Part shown: positions 32,487 to 41,126 of the stretch, piece after piece
Layout of the letters: every line of letters starts with the position of its first letter
Position numbering within the stretch: the first letter of the stretch is position 1
NCBI RefSeq assembly: GCF_019402665.1
Contig: NZ_VSST01000065.1
Coordinates: 1-46,229 of the forward strand
Length of the DNA stretch: 46,229 nt
Direction of reading: 5' to 3'
Source of the DNA: Bradyrhizobium canariense
GTDB taxonomy: Bacteria; Pseudomonadota; Alphaproteobacteria; Rhizobiales; Xanthobacteraceae
Made by a program: the position numbers and the translations under genes
Notes under the pieces: model-generated
Database searches by the model: none
What the model saw: only the letters and a program-made list of their open reading frames with translations
Told to the model about the DNA's origin: nothing

Positions 32487-32837
32487 TTACTTGGCCGCAG
32501 TGACCATGATTTCGACGGTGTATTGTGCTGCCGCGAGCTTGGCTTCGACGGTGGCGCGCGCCGGCGTGTTGCCGGGCGAGACCCAGGCGTCCCACACCGC
32601 GTTCATCTCGCCAAACGTCTTCATGTCGGTGATGTAGATCGTGGCCGAGAGCAGTTTCGACTTGTCGGTGCCGGCCTTGGCGAGATGGCTGTCGATGGTC
32701 GCCAGGATGTCCTGGGTCTGCTTCGTCACGCTTTCGCCGGCGGCGTTGTTGGCGACGACACCGGCGAGATAGACGGTGTTGCCGTGCACGACGACCTGGC
32801 TCATGCGCGGGCCGGTTTCAAGACGCTGAATGCTCAT
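32487..32837 (-). CDS. RidA family protein
   Basis: A 116-residue YjgF/YER057c/UK114 protein. VVHGNTVYLAGVVA, QTQDILATIDSHLAKAGTDKSKLLSATIYITDM-like and the closing PARATVEAKLAAAQYTVEIMV are characteristic; the Arg in PARATVEA is the residue that binds imine or enamine intermediates. RidA hydrolyses 2-aminoacrylate and related reactive imines. AAAGGAGACTCCC precedes the ATG at 32837. A longer open frame to 33053 runs over a tandem repeat and has no ribosome site, so it is not used. Confidence 0.92.
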   Translation of the reverse strand: MSIQRLETGPRMSQVVVHGNTVYLAGVVANNAAGESVTKQTQDILATIDSHLAKAGTDKSKLLSATIYITDMKTFGEMNAVWDAWVSPGNTPARATVEAKLAAAQYTVEIMVTAAK

Positions 32838-32894
32838 TGGGAGTCTCCTTTGAATGGCGGCCCTGTCTAGCGCAGCGGCTTGCCCTGTGCCACC

Positions 32895-32948
32895 CCAGGC
32901 ACGCATGCGTTGCCAGGCACGCATGCGTCGCCGGCTATGCATGCGTTG
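32895..32948. repeat. Three tandem 18-bp repeats
   Basis: Three adjacent 18-bp units at 32895-32912, 32913-32930 and 32931-32948 share a GCATGCG core; units 1 and 2 differ at one base, unit 3 at several. They lie between the ends and starts of two leftward genes. Confidence 0.8.
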
Positions 32949-32952
32949 CACT

Positions 32953-33873
32953 TCAAGGAAACTGGCCGAAGAACGTCCAGATCGTCTCGGCTGCGTCGAT
33001 GTCGCCGTTCTGCGTCCCGAGCAAGCTGGTTGCGACCTTCGGGAAGCGGGCATCCGGAGAAAATCCGGGCATGCGATGGCCGCCTTGATTGATCCGATAA
33101 AGCACGACCTCGTGCCCCTCAGGACAGCGCGAGGAGATCCGCGTCACCGTCGACTGGTCTGCGGGCGCCCTGTCGGGCAGATCGGTCATGTCGGAATTAT
33201 CGATCTCGCAGCCGTTGAGCTTGCGCCAGAACGCAAGCGTCTCGTCGGTGGACCAGAAACCGTCTGCGGCATAATAGCTCGATCCGCGGCCGCCCTCGTA
33301 GGGGACCAGCGGATCGGCCGTGCCGTTCATCAGCAGCATCGGCAGCGGCCGCGACGGATGGCACGTGACAGCGGCCTCATCGGTGAGATTCATGCTCACG
33401 CTCGCGCCGGCAGCAAACAGATCGGCGCGGGCGCAGACGAGCGTCATTGCCATGGCGCCGCCATTGGAAATGCCGGTGACATAGACGCGGCGAGGGTCGG
33501 CGGTGCCGTTCGCCACCAGCTTCTCGACCAGCTTTGCGATGAAGGCGACGTCGTCGGTGCCCGCGCGCGGACCACGGAGCGCCGGTCCCGCCTTGGTCCG
33601 CGCATCGACCCAGGCGTGGTTGAGGCCATCAGGAAAGACCACCGCAAACCCTTCGCGCTTTGCGACCTGCGGCCACGCCGTCCGCGTCATCATGTCGGCG
33701 CCGCGCTGGGTCTTGCCGTGCAGCACGACGACGAGCGGCACCAGCCGCTTCGCCGGCAATTGCACAGCGTAGGACCGCTTCACGCCGTCGATATCGATCG
33801 TATCGGCGGACGCAGCCGGGGCGGCGGCCAATGCCGCAACAAGCGCCGCGATGCGCAGCCGCCGCCGCATCAT
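32953..33873 (-). CDS. Secreted PHB-depolymerase-type esterase (LpqC-like)
   Basis: A 306-residue alpha/beta hydrolase with a signal peptide (cleavage near ASADT). VVLHGKTQRGADMM gives the oxyanion loop, GISNGGAMAM the nucleophile elbow (Ser), NGTADPLVPY the acidic residue and QGGHRMPG the His. Family members cut polyhydroxybutyrate oligomers, feruloyl or acetyl esters. The start at 33873 immediately follows the stop of the KstD-like gene, so the two are coupled; only the first Met of MMRRR abuts that stop. The substrate is unknown. Confidence 0.88.
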   Translation of the reverse strand: MMRRRLRIAALVAALAAAPAASADTIDIDGVKRSYAVQLPAKRLVPLVVVLHGKTQRGADMMTRTAWPQVAKREGFAVVFPDGLNHAWVDARTKAGPALRGPRAGTDDVAFIAKLVEKLVANGTADPRRVYVTGISNGGAMAMTLVCARADLFAAGASVSMNLTDEAAVTCHPSRPLPMLLMNGTADPLVPYEGGRGSSYYAADGFWSTDETLAFWRKLNGCEIDNSDMTDLPDRAPADQSTVTRISSRCPEGHEVVLYRINQGGHRMPGFSPDARFPKVATSLLGTQNGDIDAAETIWTFFGQFP

Positions 33874-35544
33874 CTAGCCCACGGCTTTCGCCGCGGCCCG
33901 GCCTGCATTGCGGCCCGAGAACAGGCAGCCGCCGAGGAACGTGCCTTCCAGCGAACGATAGCCGTGCACGCCGCCGCCGCCGAAGCCGGCAGCTTCGCCC
34001 GCTGCATAGAGGCCGGGAATGACGCTGCCCTCCTCGCCGAACACGCGCGAAGAGAGGTCGGTCTCGAAACCGCCCAGCGTCTTGCGGGTGAGGATGTTGA
34101 GCTTGACCGCGATCAGCGGCCCTTGCGCGGGATCGAGGATGCGGTGCGGGGAGGCGGTGCGGATCAGCCTGTCGCCGATATAGCGCCGCGCATTGTGAAT
34201 GTTCATCACCTGCGCATCCTTGACGTAAGGGTTGGCGATCTCACGGTCGCGCGCCTCAATCTGCATCTTGATGTGCTCGAGCTTGAGGAGGTCGCTGCCG
34301 GCCAGCTTGTTCATGGCCGCAACGAGATCCTCGATCTTGTCGCGCACGATGAAGTCGACACCATGGCTTTTGAACGCTTCCACCGGCGCCGGTGCGCCCT
34401 TGTTGGTGGCGCGCTTGATTGTCATGCGCCAGCTCTTGCCGGTGAGGTCGGGATTCTGCTCCGAGCCCGACAGCGCAAACTCCTTCTTGATGATGCTCTG
34501 GGTCAGGATGAACCAGGAATAATCGTAGCCGGTGGACATGATGTATTGGAGCTGGCCGAGCGTGTCGGAGCCGGGGAAGAGCGGCGCCGGCAATCGCGTG
34601 CCGGTGGCGTCGAACCACATCGAGGAAGGGCCGGGCAGAATGCGGATACCGTGGCGCGGCCAGATCGGTGACCAGTTCTGGATGCCTTCGACATAATGCC
34701 ACATGCGGTCGCGGTTGATCAGCCGCGCGCCTGATTTTTCGGTGATGCCGATCATGCGGCCGTCGACATGCTCCGGCACGCCGGAGATCATGAATTTGGG
34801 CGGCGCGCCGAGCCGCTTCGGCCAGTTCTGCCGCACCAGCTCGTGATTGCCGCCGATGCCGCCGGACGCCACGATCACGGCTTGCGCCTTCAACGCAAAC
34901 TCGCCGACGACGTTGCGCGATGAGCTCTTGCCGCGCTCGACATTATCCGGGGCGAGAATGGCGCCGCCGACGCCATCCACCGTGCCGTTGGTGATCGAGA
35001 GCGCATCGACGCGATGGCGGAACCTGAAGCTCAGCCGGCCGCTCCTGACGGCCTCGCGCGCGCGGCGCTCGAACGGCTCGACGATGCCGGGCCCGGTGCC
35101 CCAGGTGACATGAAAGCGCGGCACCGAATTGCCGTGGCCCATCGCATCATAGCCGCCGCGCTCGGCCCATCCGACCACGGGAAAGATGCGATGGCCCATC
35201 GCGCGCAGCCACGCGCGCTTCTCGCCGGCCGCGAACGCCACATAGGCCTCGGCCCATTGCCGTGGCCAGAAATCCTCGTCACGGTCGAAGCCGGCGGTGC
35301 CGAGCCAGTCCTGCATCGCCAAGTCGAAGGAGTCCTTGATGCCGAGCCGGCGCTGCTCCGGCGAATTGACCAGGAACAATCCGCCGAACGACCAGAACGC
35401 CTGGCCGCCGAGCGACTGCTCGCCCTCCTGGTCGACCACGATCACGCGCTTGCCGGCGTCCGCGATCTCGGTTGCGGCCACGAGGCCCGACAGTCCTGCG
35501 CCGACAACGATGACGTCAGTCTCTTCAGCCATCTGTTCGGCCAT
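33874..35544 (-). CDS. FAD-binding dehydrogenase, KstD/fumarate-reductase-like
   Basis: A 556-residue flavoprotein: VIVVGAGLSGLVAATEIADAG near residue 10 binds FAD, GGQAFWSFGGLFLVNS follows, and the C-terminus has GLYAAGEAAGFGGGGVHGYRSLEG. This is the COG3573 group related to 3-ketosteroid dehydrogenases. No signal peptide is seen, so it is cytoplasmic. GAGGGGGCAACAT precedes the ATG at 35544; an internal ATG at 35532 is an alternative. The secreted esterase follows with no gap, suggesting that the flavoprotein acts on a product of esterase action, which is inference. Confidence 0.9.
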   Translation of the reverse strand: MAEQMAEETDVIVVGAGLSGLVAATEIADAGKRVIVVDQEGEQSLGGQAFWSFGGLFLVNSPEQRRLGIKDSFDLAMQDWLGTAGFDRDEDFWPRQWAEAYVAFAAGEKRAWLRAMGHRIFPVVGWAERGGYDAMGHGNSVPRFHVTWGTGPGIVEPFERRAREAVRSGRLSFRFRHRVDALSITNGTVDGVGGAILAPDNVERGKSSSRNVVGEFALKAQAVIVASGGIGGNHELVRQNWPKRLGAPPKFMISGVPEHVDGRMIGITEKSGARLINRDRMWHYVEGIQNWSPIWPRHGIRILPGPSSMWFDATGTRLPAPLFPGSDTLGQLQYIMSTGYDYSWFILTQSIIKKEFALSGSEQNPDLTGKSWRMTIKRATNKGAPAPVEAFKSHGVDFIVRDKIEDLVAAMNKLAGSDLLKLEHIKMQIEARDREIANPYVKDAQVMNIHNARRYIGDRLIRTASPHRILDPAQGPLIAVKLNILTRKTLGGFETDLSSRVFGEEGSVIPGLYAAGEAAGFGGGGVHGYRSLEGTFLGGCLFSGRNAGRAAAKAVG

Positions 35545-35824
35545 ATGTTGCCCCCTCCATGTGTTCCCCCTCCACAGGTTCCTCCCTGTAGTTGCCCGGA
35601 TTGAAGCCGGCGGTTGCAACTGAGATCAAGAGTACGGCGCGTAAGACATCGTTAACTTGTTCCACTTCGGGAAAAAGACCGGCTGAGTGCAGCGCCGGCG
35701 CAACACTGGATTTGAATTTGTTTTGAGCGAGCCGGCATGCCTAGACAAAACCGCGGTTACGACGGACCCTAGCAGGGCATCACCACCTGACACACAGATT
35801 CGAATTCGACTGGGGCGGGGGCCA
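35545..35824. other. Intergenic region between divergent genes
   Basis: A stretch of 280 bp before two divergent genes. It must hold both promoters, but I see no clear -35/-10 pair, operator or repeat. Confidence 0.4.
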
Positions 35825-36346
35825 ATGAAGTTTCTGACGGGGTTGCTTGCGGCGGTTCTCCTGATCGCGAGCATGGGCGCTTCTCACGCGGTGGTTCGGA
35901 TCGCGGATGACCGCGGCGGCCGGATCGGAACCTACGTCGACAAATACCAGGACCTGCGACAGTCGGGCGACACCGTCATCATCGACGGTCTCTGCGCCTC
36001 TGCCTGCACCATCGTCCTCGGCGCCATCCCGCCCGACCGCATCTGCGTGACGTCGCACGCGACATTGGGCTTCCACGCAGCGTGGGATTTCGGCAGCAAC
36101 GGCCGTGCCGTCACCAATACCGAAGCGACCCAGATGCTCTATGCGATGTATCCGTCGCAGGTGAAGCGCTGGATCAATCAGCGCGGCGGGCTCACCCCGC
36201 ATATGCTGTTCCTGAAGGGCCGGCAGCTCCAGGCCATGTACAAGCCCTGCTACCTCGACGCGCAGGCCTCGGCCAACAAGCCGTCGCGCGCGCCACTCCC
36301 GCAAGCGGATCGGCTCGAATCCGCCCGGGGCCAGCTCTTGCACTGA
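35825..36346 (+). CDS. Exported protein with a ClpP/crotonase-like core
   Basis: A 173-residue protein with a clear signal peptide (MKFLTGLLAAVLLIASMGASHA). The core DTVIIDGLCASACTIVLGAIP, with a Ser between two Cys, followed by SHATLGFHAAW, resembles the oxyanion and nucleophile region of ClpP/SppA-like folds seen in many Bradyrhizobium hypotheticals; a full catalytic triad cannot be confirmed. The start at 35825 follows a GGGGCGGGGG stretch. It stands alone, with a small hairpin after it near 36390-36410. Confidence 0.75.
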   Translation: MKFLTGLLAAVLLIASMGASHAVVRIADDRGGRIGTYVDKYQDLRQSGDTVIIDGLCASACTIVLGAIPPDRICVTSHATLGFHAAWDFGSNGRAVTNTEATQMLYAMYPSQVKRWINQRGGLTPHMLFLKGRQLQAMYKPCYLDAQASANKPSRAPLPQADRLESARGQLLH

Positions 36347-36455
36347 CGTCCTCGGCCTGACGGGATTCTTTGCCAGCCGGTGCTGCCTTGCCCGCAGGCG
36401 GGGCAAAGCTTATCTGAACGCTCGGGAAACTCACGTTTTCACCCCGATCGTTGTC

Positions 36456-36650
36456 ATGGCTCAACCACTGCACCCCGCCCATCCTGTATCGGACAATTCG
36501 CCCACTGCCGGCCGGATGCCGTTCGTGCTGCTGTTGGCGGGTGCCGGCGTCGGCGGCCTGGTCGTGCTCGGTGCGCTCGCGCTCTGGTTCCACTATGGCA
36601 GCCAGGTGTTCTTCGAAATGATCAGGACCGGTTTTGCCGCCTGCTTCTGA
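36456..36650 (+). CDS. Small single-span membrane protein
   Basis: A 64-residue protein with one transmembrane helix (about residues 22-46, MPFVLLLAGAGVGGLVVLGALALW) and the end HYGSQVFFEMIRTGFAACF. It is 24 bp upstream of the SCO gene and in the same direction, so it probably belongs to that operon and may help copper delivery or oxidase assembly. I recognise no named family. Confidence 0.7.
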   Translation: MAQPLHPAHPVSDNSPTAGRMPFVLLLAGAGVGGLVVLGALALWFHYGSQVFFEMIRTGFAACF

Positions 36651-36674
36651 CCCGCGACAGGAAGTTTTCCGCCC

Positions 36675-37265
36675 ATGAGCTCCACCGCCCGTCCGCTGGT
36701 GATCGCGACCGCCTTCGCCGCAAGCCTCGTCCTCGGGCTCCTGATCGTATTCTGGGCCATGGGCGGGGTCAGCAAGGTGGCGCAGCCGGCCGCGATCGGC
36801 GGCCCGTTCCAGCTCACCGACCAGAACGGCAAGCCCGTCACCGACAAGAACCTGAAGGGCAAGCCGACCTTGATCTTCTTCGGCTACACCCATTGCCCCG
36901 ATGTCTGCCCAACCTCGCTGTTCGAGATCTCGGAAGTGCTGCGCGCGATGGGCAAGGACGCCGACAAGGTCAACGCCGTCTTCATCTCGGTCGATCCCGA
37001 GCGCGATACGCCGGGGACGATGAAGGATTATCTGTCGAGCTTCGACCCGCACCTCGAAGGCCTCAGCGGCGATCCTGCCGAGACCGCCAAGGTGATCACC
37101 TCCTACCGGGTCTACGCCAAGAAGGTCCCGACCAAGGACGGCGACTACACCATGGACCACACCGCGCTGATCTATCTGATGGACCGCGACGGTCGCTTCG
37201 TCTCGCCGTTCAACCTGAAGCGCACGCCGGAAGAAGCCGCAGTGGACTTGAAGCGGTATCTGTAG
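36675..37265 (+). CDS. SCO1/SenC family copper chaperone
   Basis: A 196-residue thioredoxin-fold protein anchored by an N-terminal helix (residues 8-32), active on the periplasmic side. The copper ligands are present: Cys74 and Cys78 in THCPDVCP and His162 in MDHTALIY. SCO proteins load copper into the CuA centre of cytochrome oxidase and act in redox homeostasis. AGGAAGTTTTCCGCCC precedes the ATG. It follows the small membrane protein. Confidence 0.94.
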   Translation: MSSTARPLVIATAFAASLVLGLLIVFWAMGGVSKVAQPAAIGGPFQLTDQNGKPVTDKNLKGKPTLIFFGYTHCPDVCPTSLFEISEVLRAMGKDADKVNAVFISVDPERDTPGTMKDYLSSFDPHLEGLSGDPAETAKVITSYRVYAKKVPTKDGDYTMDHTALIYLMDRDGRFVSPFNLKRTPEEAAVDLKRYL

Positions 37266-37356
37266 GCTCCCTATTCGCCGCAATCCGCGCTCGCGTTCCC
37301 GGCCGGATGGGCTATAAGGCCCTCCGATCCCAACGAAAATCGTTCATTTTCAGCCG

Positions 37357-38292
37357 ATGGCTCCATCGCAACAGGCGAAATCGTCCAAATCCGCCCGTGG
37401 CTTGCTGACCGGGCTGGTCGTCGGCGTCTGCCTGCTCGCTGCCGCGCCGTGCGCGCAGGCGCAGGCTCCGGCCAAGCAGCCCCCCGTGGCGCCGCAAGCC
37501 TCACCTCAGGTCGCGCCGCAAGCCGCACCCCAGGCCGTGCCGGGCTTCTGGGACCCACGGCGGCGGCCGGAGCGGCCGGACCTGTCGCGCCTGACAGTGA
37601 TCCGTTTCCTGACCGAGACCGACTATCCGCCGTTCAACTATACCGGCGCCGACGGCAATCCGGCCGGCTTCAACGTCGACTTCGCCCGCGCGCTGTGCGA
37701 GGAGATCAAGGTCACCTGCACGGTGCAGATGCGCCGCTTCGAGACGCTGGTCGATGCACTCGCCTCCAACCGGGGCGACGCCATCATCGCCTCGATGGCG
37801 GTGAGCCCGCAGCTCCGCGCCCGGGTCGACTTCACCGATCCCTATTACCGCGTGCCGGCGCGCTTCGCCTCGCGCAAGGACGCGGTGATGCCGGAGATCC
37901 GGCCCGAATATCTCGAAGGCAAGAAGGTCGGCGTCATCGCCGGCTCCGCGCATGAGGCCTATCTCAAGGCGATGTTCACCGACGCCGAACTGCACCCCTA
38001 TCCCAACGACGATGCCGTGCGCGCCGCCTTGCGCAAGGGCGAGGTCGACTTCATCTTCGGCGACGCCATCGCGCTTGCGTTCTGGATTAACGGCACCGAT
38101 TCCGGCGATTGTTGCGCCTTCTCCGGCGGTCCCTTCGTCGAAAGCCGTTTCTTCGGCGAAGGCATCGGCATCGCCGTGCGCAAGGGCAACGACGTGCTGC
38201 GCCAGGCCCTGAACTGGGCGATGTTCCGCGTCTGGGAAAAGGGCCGCTACACGGATCTGTGGCTGCGGTACTTCTCGGTGAGCCCGTTTTAG
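37357..38292 (+). CDS. Periplasmic binding protein (SBP_bac_3), lone
   Basis: A 311-residue binding protein with a signal peptide ending near AQAQA, then an unusual Pro/Ala/Gln linker of APQ repeats (residues 36-65), then the family 3 fold: FLTETDYPPFNYTGADGNPAGFNVDFARALC, FTDPYYRVPARF and KVGVIAGSAHEAYL. Family 3 proteins usually bind amino acids; the exact ligand is unknown. There is no permease or ATPase nearby. A pair of Cys (GDCCAF) sits near residue 250. Confidence 0.88.
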   Translation: MAPSQQAKSSKSARGLLTGLVVGVCLLAAAPCAQAQAPAKQPPVAPQASPQVAPQAAPQAVPGFWDPRRRPERPDLSRLTVIRFLTETDYPPFNYTGADGNPAGFNVDFARALCEEIKVTCTVQMRRFETLVDALASNRGDAIIASMAVSPQLRARVDFTDPYYRVPARFASRKDAVMPEIRPEYLEGKKVGVIAGSAHEAYLKAMFTDAELHPYPNDDAVRAALRKGEVDFIFGDAIALAFWINGTDSGDCCAFSGGPFVESRFFGEGIGIAVRKGNDVLRQALNWAMFRVWEKGRYTDLWLRYFSVSPF

Positions 38293-38309
38293 TTCGCTGC
38301 CTCCTCGTT

Positions 38310-38394
38310 GTCATTGCGAGGAGCGCAGCGACGAAGCAATCCAGAGTGCTTCTGCGCGAAGATTCTGGATTGCTTCGCTTCGCTCGCAATGACG
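38310..38394. repeat. Palindromic intergenic repeat (CATTGCGAGGAGCG family)
   Basis: GTCATTGCGAGGAGCGCAGCG and the reverse-complementary CGCTTCGCTCGCAATGAC form an imperfect hairpin with GAAGCAATCCAGA/TCTGGATTGCTTC inside it. It is a common intergenic repeat type in this group. Confidence 0.8.
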
Positions 38395-38472
38395 GTGGGT
38401 GCGGTTGCACCGTCTCGCAAAATTGCATTCTGCCCGGAAATCGCTATTTTCCGCGGCCCGGAGGCCCCTTAG

Positions 38473-40116
38473 ATGTCCGTTATCGATCTTGCCGCGAACC
38501 CGAGCGATCTTCGCGTCCTCGCCGAACAATCCAACGCCTGGCCGTTCGAGCAGGCGAAGGCCATTGTCGCGCGGCTGAAGAAAAGCCCGAAGGACGAGGT
38601 GCTGTTCGAGACCGGCTACGGGCCATCAGGCCTGCCGCATATCGGCACCTTCGGCGAGGTCGCGCGCACCTCGATGGTGCGGCACGCCTTTCATGTGCTG
38701 ACCGAGAACAAGATCAGGACCCGCCTGCTCGCGTTCTCCGACGACATGGACGGGTTTCGGAAAGTGCCCGACAACGTCCCCAACAAGGAGATGCTGGCCG
38801 CGCATCTCGGCAAGCCGCTGACGCGCGTGCCGGACCCGTTCTCCAACGAGTACCCGTCGTTCGGGCACCACAACAATGCGCGGCTGCGCGCCTTCCTCGA
38901 TCATTTCGGCTTCGACTACGAATTCGCGAGCTCGACCGACTATTACACGTCCGGCCGTTTCGACGCGACGCTGCTTAAAATGCTCGCGGCCTACGACAAG
39001 GTGATGGCGATCATCCTGCCGACGCTCGGCCCCGATCGCCGCGCGACCTATTCGCCGTTCCTCCCCATCAGCAAGACCACGGGTGTGGTGCTGCAGGTGC
39101 CGATGATCCGCCGCGACGTTGCGGCCGGCACCGTGACCTATCTCGATCCCGATACCAACCAGGAAGTCGAGACGCTGGTCACCGGCGGCAACGTCAAGTG
39201 CCAATGGAAGGCCGACTGGGCGATGCGCTGGGTTGCGCTCGGCGTCGATTACGAGATGGCCGGCAAGGATTTGATCGACTCGGTCAAACTCTCCGGCGCG
39301 ATCGCGAGGGCACTCGGCGCCACGCCGCCGGAGGGCTTCAACTACGAGCTCTTCCTCGACGACAAGGGCCAGAAGATTTCGAAGTCGAAGGGCAACGGGC
39401 TGACCATCGACGAATGGCTGCGCTACGCCTCGCCGGAATCGCTGTCGCTGTTCATGTATCGCGAGCCGAAGGCGGCCAAGCGGCTGTATTTCGACGTCAT
39501 CCCGCGCAACGTCGACGACTACCAGCAGTTCATCGACGGCTTTGCCAAGCAGGACGCCAAGCAGCAGCTCGGCAATCCGGTCTGGCACGTTCACAGCGGC
39601 CATCCGCCGAAGTTCGATATGCCCGTCACGTTCCAGCTCTTGCTGACGCTGGTGTCGTCGTCGAATGCGGAGAATGCCGCGACGCTGTGGGGTTTCATTG
39701 GCCGCTATCGGCCCGGCGTGAGCCCGCAGACGCATCCCAAGCTCGATGCGATGGTCGGCTATGCCATCAACTATTATCGCGACTTTGTCGCGCCGACGAA
39801 GACGTTCCGCGAACCGACCGAGACCGAGCGCGCGGCGCTGCAGGATTTGCGCGATGCATTATCGCAGCTGCCGCAGGATGCCACGGCCGAGGACATCCAG
39901 AACGTCGTCTACGAGATCGGCCGCCGCGAGCCGTTCCTCGATCCGGTCAAGAAGGGCAAGGACGGCCGTCCCGGCGTGACACTCGACTGGTTCAACATGC
40001 TCTACCAGGTGCTGCTCGGCCAGGAAAAGGGCCCGCGCTTCGGCTCCTTTGTCGCGGTGTATGGCGTGCAGAACGCGGTGAACATGATCGACGGCGCACT
40101 GGCGCGGAGTGCGTGA
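38473..40116 (+). CDS. lysS: Lysyl-tRNA synthetase, class I
   Basis: A 547-residue class I enzyme charging tRNA-Lys. The HIGH-type motif is PHIGTFGEV at residues 55-63 and the KMSKS-type motif is KISKSKGNGL near 301. The zinc-region and C-terminal helical domain are of normal length. The class I form, first known from archaea, replaces the class II LysRS in many alphaproteobacteria, which supports the taxonomic placement. The start at 38473 has no strong ribosome site but matches the family N-terminus. It is flanked by palindromic repeats on both sides. Confidence 0.95.
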   Translation: MSVIDLAANPSDLRVLAEQSNAWPFEQAKAIVARLKKSPKDEVLFETGYGPSGLPHIGTFGEVARTSMVRHAFHVLTENKIRTRLLAFSDDMDGFRKVPDNVPNKEMLAAHLGKPLTRVPDPFSNEYPSFGHHNNARLRAFLDHFGFDYEFASSTDYYTSGRFDATLLKMLAAYDKVMAIILPTLGPDRRATYSPFLPISKTTGVVLQVPMIRRDVAAGTVTYLDPDTNQEVETLVTGGNVKCQWKADWAMRWVALGVDYEMAGKDLIDSVKLSGAIARALGATPPEGFNYELFLDDKGQKISKSKGNGLTIDEWLRYASPESLSLFMYREPKAAKRLYFDVIPRNVDDYQQFIDGFAKQDAKQQLGNPVWHVHSGHPPKFDMPVTFQLLLTLVSSSNAENAATLWGFIGRYRPGVSPQTHPKLDAMVGYAINYYRDFVAPTKTFREPTETERAALQDLRDALSQLPQDATAEDIQNVVYEIGRREPFLDPVKKGKDGRPGVTLDWFNMLYQVLLGQEKGPRFGSFVAVYGVQNAVNMIDGALARSA

Positions 40117-40134
40117 GGCGGTTGTAGCGAACGC

Positions 40135-40222
40135 GTAGCCCGGATGAGCGAAGCGACATCCGGGGTTTTCGCTAGTTAGCCGCACCAGCGGTCCCGGATG
40201 TCGCTTCGCTCATTCGGGCTAC
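40135..40222. repeat. Palindromic repeat (GTAGCCCGGATG family), copy 1
   Basis: Thirty-base arms at 40135-40164 and 40193-40222 match as inverted repeats with one mismatch. A related element lies at 43521-43605. It separates the convergent lysS and carbonic anhydrase genes. Confidence 0.85.
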
Positions 40223-40240
40223 GGACCTTCAGCCCCCCGC

Positions 40241-40990
40241 TCAGGTCGACCGCAGCACGTAGCGCCGGTTATCCTTCTGCACCGGACGCGCGTTCATCGG
40301 GTAGAGCTTTGCGAATGCGGCGACGTCGGTGGCCGACACCTGGATGGGGGTCGTCAACAACAGCCACTCGACCACTTCTGAGCAAGGCGGCGTCGTCAGC
40401 GAGCCGGGATAGCGGAAGTAGCTGAGCCTCGTGGGCAGCATGGCGTGGGGATCGATGGTCGAATCCGCCTTCACGGCGGGGCCTTCCGCGGCCGGCATGG
40501 TCTTGACGATCTTGCCGAAGGCAGGGCTCGGCCTGCCCTCGGCCATCAGCACGCCGACCACGGCGAGCCCGCCGGCATCGTTGCGGTGGACGAAATGCGC
40601 CTCCATCGGAAAATTCTTGCCGCCGATCATGTGCTCGCTCGGCCGGTGGAAATGCACCTGGAGCAGCTTGTATTTGACGTCGCCGAGCGTGAGCGTGCTG
40701 CCCTCGGTGAAGTTGAGCTGGATCGTGTGCCCGTTGTTGACGATGGTGTCGGCGCTCTTGCCCCAGTTCAGCTTCAGCGCGGGCAGTTGCGATTTGACCG
40801 TCGCCTCGATGTCGATCGGCGATTGTTGCAGGCCGACCGCGCAGGCCTTGTTGGCCGCGTCGAGATCGCCCCATTTGGCGCCGGCGCCTTCATAACTCCA
40901 ATGCGCACCTTCGGCGGCGAAGGCCGGCTTGCAGAGCGGACAAAGCGCAAGACCTGCGAGGGCCTTCAATGCGTGACGGCGATCCATCAT
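40241..40990 (-). CDS. cah: Exported alpha-class carbonic anhydrase
   Basis: A 249-residue enzyme hydrating CO2 in the periplasm. The N-terminus DRRHALKALAGLALCPLC looks like a Tat signal. QQSPIDI, the zinc ligands in QVHFHRPSEH (HxH) and EAHFVH, and the closing YPGSLTTPPCSE show an intact alpha carbonic anhydrase. AGGGGGAAT precedes the ATG at 40990; the next Met (40987) is equally possible. The gene stands alone between a palindromic repeat and the S24-type regulator. Confidence 0.94.
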   Translation of the reverse strand: MMDRRHALKALAGLALCPLCKPAFAAEGAHWSYEGAGAKWGDLDAANKACAVGLQQSPIDIEATVKSQLPALKLNWGKSADTIVNNGHTIQLNFTEGSTLTLGDVKYKLLQVHFHRPSEHMIGGKNFPMEAHFVHRNDAGGLAVVGVLMAEGRPSPAFGKIVKTMPAAEGPAVKADSTIDPHAMLPTRLSYFRYPGSLTTPPCSEVVEWLLLTTPIQVSATDVAAFAKLYPMNARPVQKDNRRYVLRST

Positions 40991-41126
40991 ATTCCCCCTG
41001 ACATGAATTTGCTCGGCAATGAGTGGCCGCAACCTATGCGAGAGAGACGCTGAGTCGCAAGGCTGCCTGCGGCGGATGCGGCGCGGCTGAAATCATCGCC
41101 CGGTCACGACGCCAAGCGAGACGCGA

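Noticed and set aside
32895..32948. Three 18-bp repeats as a CRISPR array
   Set aside because: Units are directly adjacent without spacers and there are no cas genes.
32854..34671. 605-codon rightward open frame over the esterase and KstD-like genes
   Set aside because: It spans two unrelated well-supported genes on the other strand and includes the tandem repeat; no domain is visible.
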